38,325 nucleotides of DNA from positions 1 through 38,325 of the forward strand of contig NZ_VMQU01000047.1 of the NCBI RefSeq assembly GCF_007714205.1, written 5' to 3'. The translations under genes were made by a program, and so were the position numbers. This DNA comes from Mycobacterium helveticum (GTDB taxonomy: Bacteria > Actinomycetota > Actinomycetes > Mycobacteriales > Mycobacteriaceae). Of the stretch, positions 32,425 through 38,325 are shown piece after piece. How positions within the stretch are numbered: the first letter of the stretch is position 1; each line of letters starts with the position of its first letter. The notes under the pieces were generated by a model. It did not search any database. It saw only the letters and a list, made by a program, of their open reading frames with translations, and was not told the origin of the DNA.

Positions 32425-34074
32425 CTAGATCGCCGGGCCGAGCAGGTCGTCGGCGTCGCGGATGATGTAGCCGTAGCCCTGCTCGGCCAGGAAGCGCTGC
32501 CGGTGCGCGGCGTACTCCGCGTCCAGGCTGTCGCGCGCCACCACCGAGTAGAAGATGGCGCCCCCGCCGTCGGACTTGGGTCGCAGCAGCCGGCCCAGCC
32601 GCTGGGCCTCTTCCTGGCGGGAACCGAACGTTCCCGAAACCTGCACCGCCACCGAGGCTTCCGGCAGGTCGATGGAGAAGTTGGCGACCTTGGAGACCAC
32701 CAGCGTGGACACCTCGCCGCGCCGGAAGGCGTCGAACAGCGCCTCGCGCTCCTTGGTCCGGGTCGAGCCCTGGATCACCGGCGCGTTCAGCTCGACGCCG
32801 AGTTCGTCGAGCTGATCCAGATAGGCGCCGATCACCAGGGTCTGCTCGCCCGGATGCTTCTCCAGGATCGACTTGACCACGGCAATCTTGGTGTGGGCGG
32901 TCGAGCAGAGCCGGTAGCGCTCTTCGGGTTCGGAGGTGGCGTAGGTCATCCGCTCGCTGTCGGTCATCGTGACCCGCACCTCGATGCACTCCGCCGGCGC
33001 GATCCACCCCTGGGCTTCGATGTCCTTCCACGGCGCGTCATAGCGTTTCGGGCCGATCAGCGAAAACACGTCACCCTCGCGGCCGTCCTCGCGGACCAGC
33101 GTGGCGGTCAGCCCGAGCCGTCGCTTGGACTGCAGGTCGGCGGTCATCCGGAACACCGGCGCGGGCAGCAGGTGCACCTCGTCGTAGATGATCAGCCCCC
33201 AGTCGCGGCTGTCGAAGAGCTCCAGGTGCCGATACTCGCCCTTGGAGCGGCGCGTGATCATCTGGTAGGTCGAGATGGTGACCGGCCGGATCTCCTTGCG
33301 CTCGCCGGAGTATTCGCCGATCTCGTCCTCCGTCAGCGAGGTGCGGGCGACCAGTTCGCGTTTCCACTGCCGCGCGGCCACGATATTGGTGACCAGAATG
33401 AGCGTCGTCGCACTGGCTTTCGCCATCGCGGCCGCCCCGACCAGGGTCTTGCCCGCCCCGCACGGAAGCACCACCACCCCCGAGCCGCCGTCCCAGAACG
33501 AGTCCGTGGCCAGCTGCTGGTAGTCGCGCAGCTGCCAGCCGTCCTGCCGCAGGCTGATCGGGTGCGCCTCGCCGTCGACGTAACCGGCGAGATCCTCCGC
33601 CGGCCAGCCGATCTTGAGCAGCATCTGCTTGACCCGGCCCCGCTCGCTCGGGTGGACGACGACCGTGTCCTCGTCGAGCCGCGCGCCCAGCATCGGAGCG
33701 ATCTTCTTGTTGCGCAGCACCTCCTCGAGGACCGCGCGGTCCAGGCTCACCAGGGAAAGACCGTGCGCCGGGTGCTTGACCAGCTGCAGGCGGCCGTAGC
33801 GGGCCATCGTGTCGACGATGTCGACCAGCAGCGGCTGGGGTACCGCGTAGCGCGAGTGCGACACCAGCGCGTCGACGACCTGCTCGGCGTCGTGCCCGGC
33901 GGCGCGCGCGTTCCACAGCGCCAGCGGTGTGATCCGGTAGGTGTGCACGTGCTCGGGCGCGCGCTCGAGCTCGGCGAACGGCGCGATGGCGGCGCGCGCC
34001 GCGCCCGCCAGCTCATGATCCACTTCGAGCAGCACCGTCTTGTCGGACTGCACGATCAAAGGTCCGTCAGTCAC
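32425..34074 (-). CDS. XPB/ERCC3-type DNA helicase
   Basis: 549 residues, SF2 helicase corresponding to M. tuberculosis Rv0861c (ercc3). The N-terminal damage-recognition-like domain runs to about residue 170. Walker A PCGAGKT with Lys209, DEVH box at 298-301, and the XPB-specific RED motif at 328-330 (VREDGREG) follow. Helicase C includes QVSGTFGSRQEEAQRLGR with the arginine finger. It unwinds DNA 3'-5' with ATP; in bacteria its repair role is unsettled. GTG 34074 follows AGGAG at 9 nt. It lies 36 bp downstream of the Rv0862c-like gene on the same strand, so they are likely co-transcribed. Confidence 0.95.
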   Translation of the reverse strand: MTDGPLIVQSDKTVLLEVDHELAGAARAAIAPFAELERAPEHVHTYRITPLALWNARAAGHDAEQVVDALVSHSRYAVPQPLLVDIVDTMARYGRLQLVKHPAHGLSLVSLDRAVLEEVLRNKKIAPMLGARLDEDTVVVHPSERGRVKQMLLKIGWPAEDLAGYVDGEAHPISLRQDGWQLRDYQQLATDSFWDGGSGVVVLPCGAGKTLVGAAAMAKASATTLILVTNIVAARQWKRELVARTSLTEDEIGEYSGERKEIRPVTISTYQMITRRSKGEYRHLELFDSRDWGLIIYDEVHLLPAPVFRMTADLQSKRRLGLTATLVREDGREGDVFSLIGPKRYDAPWKDIEAQGWIAPAECIEVRVTMTDSERMTYATSEPEERYRLCSTAHTKIAVVKSILEKHPGEQTLVIGAYLDQLDELGVELNAPVIQGSTRTKEREALFDAFRRGEVSTLVVSKVANFSIDLPEASVAVQVSGTFGSRQEEAQRLGRLLRPKSDGGGAIFYSVVARDSLDAEYAAHRQRFLAEQGYGYIIRDADDLLGPAI

Positions 34075-34110
34075 AGCCGGCGCTCCTGCTCTGTTTCGTC
34101 ACGCGATCCA

Positions 34111-36372
34111 TTATCGGTCCTGGGCCGACACCACCGACGTGATGCGGTGAACGGCGAAGTCACGCAGCCGCCCGGACGCCGAGTCGAACGCCACCAGCTG
34201 ACCGCCCCGGATCGTGATCGGCGACACCACCCGCTGGGTGGCCACGCCGGCGGCGTCGAGGTAGCCGATCACCAATGTTTCCTGGTCTTTTGCCGCGCGC
34301 TGGAGCAGCGACATGGCAACGGCCGGGTCGACGCGGATGTTCCCGAACGGCGCGGCGGTGACCTTGCGCAGCACCGATACGACGGCATCCAGCGTCTCGG
34401 CGCTGGGTCGCGGCGCCGGGCGGTACGGCCTGCGCTGCTGCGGTGCGGCCACCCGGGCACCGCGTGGCCGGACGTCGACGATGGAGCCGGAAGAATCCTC
34501 GGCGGCCGGGGCGAAGCCGGCGGTCCGCAACGCGGCGAGCACCTCGGCGATCGGTACGGGGGACACCGCCACCGTCGGCGCCAGGGCGCGCAGCTGCACC
34601 CCTTCGACCGCGGGCGCCGCCAGCGCCTGCGCCAGCAGCGCCGGGTCCTCGCAGCGCACGAACGACGCGGCCATCCCGATGCGCAGCTGGCCATGACGGC
34701 GCGCGACGTCATCGATCAGGTATGTAAGCCCTTGCGGTACCGGTGTTTTGGAGTGCTGCGTGAAGAACCTCTGCATCCAGTCGCGCGTTGTGCCGATATC
34801 GAGCGCACGGCGGATCGACTGCTCGCTGATCCGGTACACCATCGCGGCGCCGGCCGATTCGACGGTGGCCACGGTGGCAAGCTGGTCGGCGAGGTCGCGC
34901 TGCAGGGGCCCGGGCACCACGACGGTCAGATCGGCCTGCACCAGGAAGTGGTCGATCGGTTCGGGCAGGGCGCGCGCCATCGCCTCGACCGCGACGCGGG
35001 GTCCGGCGTCCCCGTCCAGCAGCGCGCGGCCGGGCGTGCTGATCGCCCCGCGGCCCACCAGGCCCAGCGCGTGGCTCTCGCTCAGCAGATCGCCGACGGG
35101 TCCCGGCTGCAGCCGCCGGGCCCACCGCGGGCGCCGCCACACCAGCGCCGCCGATGCCTCGGCCGGGTCGACGCCCGCGCCGGCGGGCAGCTCCGAGAGC
35201 ATGCCCAGCAGCAGTTGCCGATCCAACGGCGCCGCGGTCGAGTACAGCGAAGTCGACAGGGCCCCATATGGTTTGGCATCCGGACCGCGGGTGCCGATCA
35301 ACGCCGGACGGCCCGGCAGGCCGAGCCAGGCTTCGGCCAACTGGTGCCAACGCTCGGCGGGCGACAGCGCGGCGAATCGGTCGGTGGCCAGCGTCGGCGC
35401 CCAGTACGGTCCATCGGGGCCGCCGGCCGGCTCCGGATCGGGTATGCCGCTGGCGATCAACCCGGCCGCGGCCGTGATCTCGAGGATCAACCCGAGCCGC
35501 GGCCCCTCGATGCCGGTCGCCTTGGCCAGCCGCTTGAGCTCGCGGACTCCCAGCCCGCCGCTGCGCAGCTCGGAAACCGGCGCGGCGCCCAGTGTCTCGA
35601 TCACCACGTCGACTTCCCGCAGCAGGTCGATGACGGCGCCGGCGGCGGCGGCATCGACGTCGCCGGGCGTGGTGGTCGACACCACCGGGTCGGGCGCCGT
35701 GAGCTGCATCGGGCCGGGCCGCTCGCCGCGCAGCACCTGCCCGACGTGCCGGGGCAGGATGACCGTCTCGGCGTTGATGCGTCGCAGCAGGCCCAGCGCC
35801 AGCAGCTGCGGTACCGGCCGGCCCGCCGGAGCGCCCGGGGCGGCGTCGCGCGTGCGGCCGATCGGGGAACCCTCGAGCAGTTTGTCCAGCACCTCGCGCT
35901 GTGCCGGGTCGAGGTCCTCGACGAGGTCCGCGATCTGCTCGCCCGAGCGCGAGGCGTCCTCGAGGATGACCTGGCCCGGGTGCCACGGCAGTGCGGTTAC
36001 CGCGTCGGCGGCCACTCGTACCGCGGCCTCGCCCCAGGCCAGGGCGCGCTCCCGGAGGGCGTCCAGCGCGGCGCTGACGTCGGCCTCCGGCGCGCGGTCG
36101 CCGATCAGCGCCAGCAGCTTCGGGGCCGGCACCGGCGTCGCGTCGGCCTGCAACACCAGCAGGGCGTCAAGCACCGCCAGCCGCAGGAAGTCGAGGTCGT
36201 CGGTGGCGGCCTTGACCGACTGGCGGGCCTGTGCGCGCGCGGCCAGGGCGGCGATGCTGCCGGGTGGGGGCTGGGCCAGGTCGGGCCGCAGGTGCAGCAG
36301 CCGGATCAGCCGCTCGTCGGGCAAGTCGGCCAGCCAGGACCCCAGCGGGATGTCCGGGGTGTTGTCGGTCAT
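34111..36372 (-). CDS. Helicase-associated protein, Rv0862c type
   Basis: 753 residues. It corresponds to M. tuberculosis Rv0862c and belongs to a family annotated as helicase C-terminal/XPB-Ssl2-like. The N-terminal two thirds are helical repeats ([21 protein letters not shown] at the start, several winged-helix-like stretches). The C-terminal domain (after about 690) resembles a WYL-type beta domain, with [23 protein letters not shown] then [16 protein letters not shown]. No Walker A or DEAD box is present, so it is not itself a helicase. Being next to XPB on the same strand, a DNA-binding or regulatory partner role is plausible. A leaderless-type TACGCT lies 8 nt before ATG 36372. Confidence 0.88.
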   Translation of the reverse strand: MTDNTPDIPLGSWLADLPDERLIRLLHLRPDLAQPPPGSIAALAARAQARQSVKAATDDLDFLRLAVLDALLVLQADATPVPAPKLLALIGDRAPEADVSAALDALRERALAWGEAAVRVAADAVTALPWHPGQVILEDASRSGEQIADLVEDLDPAQREVLDKLLEGSPIGRTRDAAPGAPAGRPVPQLLALGLLRRINAETVILPRHVGQVLRGERPGPMQLTAPDPVVSTTTPGDVDAAAAGAVIDLLREVDVVIETLGAAPVSELRSGGLGVRELKRLAKATGIEGPRLGLILEITAAAGLIASGIPDPEPAGGPDGPYWAPTLATDRFAALSPAERWHQLAEAWLGLPGRPALIGTRGPDAKPYGALSTSLYSTAAPLDRQLLLGMLSELPAGAGVDPAEASAALVWRRPRWARRLQPGPVGDLLSESHALGLVGRGAISTPGRALLDGDAGPRVAVEAMARALPEPIDHFLVQADLTVVVPGPLQRDLADQLATVATVESAGAAMVYRISEQSIRRALDIGTTRDWMQRFFTQHSKTPVPQGLTYLIDDVARRHGQLRIGMAASFVRCEDPALLAQALAAPAVEGVQLRALAPTVAVSPVPIAEVLAALRTAGFAPAAEDSSGSIVDVRPRGARVAAPQQRRPYRPAPRPSAETLDAVVSVLRKVTAAPFGNIRVDPAVAMSLLQRAAKDQETLVIGYLDAAGVATQRVVSPITIRGGQLVAFDSASGRLRDFAVHRITSVVSAQDR

Positions 36373-36380
36373 TGCCGACC

Positions 36381-36386
36381 AGCGTA
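36381..36386 (-). promoter_or_regulatory. Possible -10 element of the Rv0862c-like gene
   Basis: TACGCT on the minus strand, 8 nt before ATG 36372, without a ribosome site. It could drive both helicase-locus genes. Confidence 0.35.
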
Positions 36387-36502
36387 AAGCAGCCCCCCGG
36401 GCCCGCGTCCGCAGCGAGAACGCGGGCAGGTTACCGCACGCCCGCGGGACACGACGGCACCCGGACCGCTGACCTCGCGCCGCGCAGGCTTGCGAGAAAT
36501 GT

Positions 36503-36508
36503 CAGAAT
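36503..36508 (+). promoter_or_regulatory. -10 element of the Rv0863-like gene (leaderless)
   Basis: CAGAAT, 7 nt (GGTCCCC), then GTG 36516. It deviates from TANNNT at the first base but has the same spacing as other promoters here. Confidence 0.4.
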
Positions 36509-36515
36509 GGTCCCC

Positions 36516-36716
36516 GTGGCTGACATTGCTGAGGGCAAGGCCCGCAAAACCAAGTACGTCGACAACGGCTGGCCTGCGACGGGACCGGACGACCACGCGG
36601 TGAGCGAACTCGTGAGCGACCGAACGGGCGCCTTGTCGCCCTTCGGTGAGCTGACCTTCCCGTTGCCCTCCGACGACCTGCCCTACGTGCACCCGGTTAC
36701 CGAAATCAACCGCTAG
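36516..36716 (+). CDS. Small conserved protein, Rv0863 type
   Basis: 66 residues starting [19 protein letters not shown], ending [14 protein letters not shown]. It corresponds to the small M. tuberculosis gene Rv0863 upstream of moaC2. It has no signal peptide or membrane helix, and charged and Pro-rich composition suggests a flexible protein. ATG 36507 (adding MVP) is possible, but a 7-nt leaderless spacing favours GTG 36516. It lies 9 bases before moaC2, so it may be the first gene of the molybdopterin operon. The function is unknown. Confidence 0.78.
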   Translation: MADIAEGKARKTKYVDNGWPATGPDDHAVSELVSDRTGALSPFGELTFPLPSDDLPYVHPVTEINR

Positions 36717-36725
36717 GTCGCCGCG

Positions 36726-37217
36726 ATGGCCGAGGCATCCGAGGCCGCGACCCCGCTGTCGCACCTGGATGAGCAGGGGGCGGCGCACATGGTCGACGTG
36801 ACCGCCAAGGCCGCCACCAGACGAACCGCCGTGGCGGCGGGAACCCTGCGCACCTCGGCCCGCGTGGTGGGGCTGATCTCGACCGGCGGGCTGCCCAAGG
36901 GCGATGCGTTGGCGACGGCACGGATCGCGGGCATTCTCGCGGCGAAGCGCACCAGTGACCTGATCCCGTTGTGCCATCAGCTCGCGCTCACCGGAGTCGA
37001 CGTCGAATTCGCCGTCGGCGAGTCCGACATCGAGATCACCGCGACGGTGCGCAGCACCGACCGCACCGGCGTGGAGATGGAAGCGCTCACCGCCGTCAGC
37101 GTGGCCGGGCTTACGCTCTACGACATGATCAAGGCGGTTGACCCGGCCGCGCGCATCGACGGCATCCGGGTGCTGCGCAAAGAGGGCGGCAAAAGCGGGA
37201 ACTGGACGCGGGGATGA
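36726..37217 (+). CDS. moaC2: Cyclic pyranopterin monophosphate synthase MoaC
   Basis: 163 residues, equivalent to M. tuberculosis Rv0864 (moaC2). It converts the cyclic intermediate made by MoaA from GTP to cPMP, in the first stage of molybdopterin synthesis. Family motifs are [52 protein letters not shown] (here CHQ where many have CHP), and [17 protein letters not shown]. The first ~20 residues form a variable acidic extension before [18 protein letters not shown] 36726 follows a short gap after the Rv0863-like gene. The mog start overlaps its stop (ATGA). Confidence 0.95.
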   Translation: MAEASEAATPLSHLDEQGAAHMVDVTAKAATRRTAVAAGTLRTSARVVGLISTGGLPKGDALATARIAGILAAKRTSDLIPLCHQLALTGVDVEFAVGESDIEITATVRSTDRTGVEMEALTAVSVAGLTLYDMIKAVDPAARIDGIRVLRKEGGKSGNWTRG

Positions 37218-37696
37218 GCGACCGGTCCGCACGAGTCATCATCGCCTCCACCCGCGCGTCGACGGGAGAGTACGCCGACCGCTGCGGGCCCCTCATCGCC
37301 GAATGGCTCGAGCGGCGCGGATTCGCTCCCGTCACGCCGCAGGTGGTTCCCGACGGGTCACCGGTCGGTGAGGCGCTGCGCAAAGCGGTCGCCGCCGACG
37401 TCGACGTCATCCTCACCTCGGGCGGCACCGGCATCTCACCGACCGACAGCACCCCGGACCAGACCGTGGCAGTGCTGGACTACCTGATTCCCGGCCTGGC
37501 CGATGCCATCCGCCGCTCCGGGCTTCCCGGCGTGCCGACGTCGGTGCTGTCGCGGGGTGTGTGCGGGGTCGTCGGGCGGACCCTCGTCGTCAACCTGCCG
37601 GGTTCGCCCGGCGGGGTCCGGGACGGGCTCGCGGTGCTCGCCGACGTGCTCGACCACGCGCTGGACCAGATCGCCGGCGAAGACCACCGGCGATGA
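37214..37696 (+). CDS. mog: Molybdopterin adenylyltransferase (MogA/MoaB fold)
   Basis: 160 residues, equivalent to M. tuberculosis Rv0865 (mog). It activates molybdopterin by adenylation before molybdate insertion. The core motifs are [18 protein letters not shown] (phosphate and metal-binding loop, about 61-78) and [17 protein letters not shown] overlaps the moaC2 stop (ATGA), and its own end overlaps moaE2 the same way, so the three are one translational unit. Start [16 protein letters not shown] is a typical MoaB-like N-terminus. Confidence 0.95.
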   Translation: MSDRSARVIIASTRASTGEYADRCGPLIAEWLERRGFAPVTPQVVPDGSPVGEALRKAVAADVDVILTSGGTGISPTDSTPDQTVAVLDYLIPGLADAIRRSGLPGVPTSVLSRGVCGVVGRTLVVNLPGSPGGVRDGLAVLADVLDHALDQIAGEDHRR

Positions 37697-38118
37697 CGCT
37701 GGTCGTGGGGGCCGACATCACCGACCGGCCGATCTTTCTGTCCGAGCTCGAAGACCTGGTCCGCCACCGGTCGGCCGGTGCCGTCGTCGGCTTCGTCGGC
37801 ATGATCCGCGACCACGACGGCGGGCGTCGCGTGGTGCGGCTGGAATACTCGTCCCACCCGTCGGCCGCACAGGTCATGACCGATGTCGTCACCGAGATCG
37901 CGGAGCAGTCCCGCGGGCTGCGCGCCATCGCGGCCAGTCACCGCATCGGCGCGCTGCACATCGGAGACGCGGCACTGGTTGCCGCGGTGGCCGCCGACCA
38001 CCGGCAAGCGGCATTCGCCGCATGCGCCCTGCTGGTCGACACCATCAAGGAGCGGCTACCGGTGTGGAAGCACCAGTTCTTCGACGACGGCACCGAAGAA
38101 TGGGTGGGCTCGGCCTGA
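37693..38118 (+). CDS. moaE2: Molybdopterin synthase catalytic subunit MoaE
   Basis: 141 residues, equivalent to M. tuberculosis Rv0866 (moaE2). Forms a heterotetramer with thiocarboxylated MoaD and inserts sulfur into cPMP to make molybdopterin. Motifs: [45 protein letters not shown] and catalytic Lys in [10 protein letters not shown]. Starts at the ATGA overlap with mog. moaD2 lies beyond rpfA in M. tuberculosis and is outside the window here, so the small subunit is probably nearby but not seen. It ends 31 bp before the convergent rpfA stop. Confidence 0.95.
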   Translation: MTLVVGADITDRPIFLSELEDLVRHRSAGAVVGFVGMIRDHDGGRRVVRLEYSSHPSAAQVMTDVVTEIAEQSRGLRAIAASHRIGALHIGDAALVAAVAADHRQAAFAACALLVDTIKERLPVWKHQFFDDGTEEWVGSA

Positions 38119-38149
38119 CGGCGCGGACGCCGGACGACTCGCGTGGACC

Positions 38150-38325
38150 TCAGATGACGGCGGACGGCCGCGCCAGGGCGTCCAGCGCGTCGTTTCCGTG
38201 GATGTCCAGTCCGCGGATGGCTTCCCACAGCTGCTTGGTGTAGCCGACGTCGAAGGCCTGCTGCGGTGCCACCGGTGCGTCGTTGTCGTCGCCGGGGGGC
38301 GGCAGGTCTTCGGGGGGCGCGGGCG
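38150..38325 (-). CDS. rpfA: Resuscitation-promoting factor RpfA, C-terminus only (partial)
   Basis: The last 57 residues are inside the window; the rest runs off its right edge. They show a Pro-rich tail (PAPPEDLPPPGDDNDAPVAP) followed by YTKQLWEAIRGLDIHGNDAL and DALARPSAVI before the stop. This matches the Pro/Ala-rich C-terminus of RpfA and the M. tuberculosis order (moaE2 then Rv0867c). RpfA is a secreted muralytic enzyme that helps dormant cells resume growth. The lysozyme-like catalytic domain is N-terminal and outside the window, so the identification rests on tail and context. Confidence 0.8.
   Translation of the reverse strand, partial: PAPPEDLPPPGDDNDAPVAPQQAFDVGYTKQLWEAIRGLDIHGNDALDALARPSAVI

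Noticed and set aside
32503..36387. 1294-residue open frame on the plus strand
   Set aside because: It is antisense to the XPB helicase and Rv0862c-like genes, which have intact motifs. Low-complexity Arg/Gly/Gln composition marks it as a shadow.

Overview
The window looks like chromosomal DNA of a slow-growing, high-GC mycobacterium. The signs are mycobacterial secreted and lipoprotein signals, a PPE-SVP protein, Mce-associated membrane proteins, many FadD/FadA/FadB and F420-type enzymes, and a backbone in the order of M. tuberculosis Rv0853c to Rv0867c (kdc, three START-like proteins with far, dapC, fadA-fadB, XPB helicase, Rv0862c, Rv0863, moaC2-mog-moaE2, rpfA). The species is not named here. 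That synteny is recalled from knowledge of the genome, not computed.

Layout. Positions 1-12,850 are accessory: a small secreted protein; a TetR regulator divergent from four membrane genes (two paralogous six-helix proteins plus cytochrome-oxidase subunit III- and IV-like proteins, with no catalytic subunit nearby); a cytochrome P450 divergent from a second TetR; an enoyl-CoA hydratase-like gene coupled to a secreted protein; an LpqH-like lipoprotein; an amidohydrolase plus FadD3-like acyl-CoA ligase; and an orphan pair of Mce-associated membrane proteins with an unrecognised alpha/beta-barrel-like gene. Positions 12,853-38,325 follow the M. tuberculosis backbone but carry three extra blocks. 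These are a two-component system with a PPE gene (17.2-20.7 kb), a DUF35 plus thiolase pair (22.0-23.6 kb), and a block of two LLM oxidoreductases, a FAD monooxygenase, an ABM-domain protein and a second DUF35 plus thiolase pair (27.3-32.4 kb).

How the genes fit together. The dominant theme is acyl-CoA chemistry: ligase, hydratases, racemase, thiolases, the FadA/FadB trifunctional complex, a P450 and flavin/F420 oxidoreductases, as expected for degradation or remodelling of lipids, sterols or branched acids. The far right is a molybdopterin-cofactor cluster next to a resuscitation-promoting factor.

Regulation visible in the DNA. There is a perfect 26-bp palindrome beside the first TetR, a double TGCTNAGCA operator between P450 and the second TetR, GAGAAT/ATTCTC palindromes at two promoters around 7 kb, and direct repeats with 11-bp period between the response regulator and the PPE gene. 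There is also a recurrent TANNNT -10 element placed 6-8 nt (mostly 7) before start codons, the geometry of leaderless mycobacterial transcripts. The least explained locus is the TetR-controlled membrane operon at 1.1-3.6 kb.
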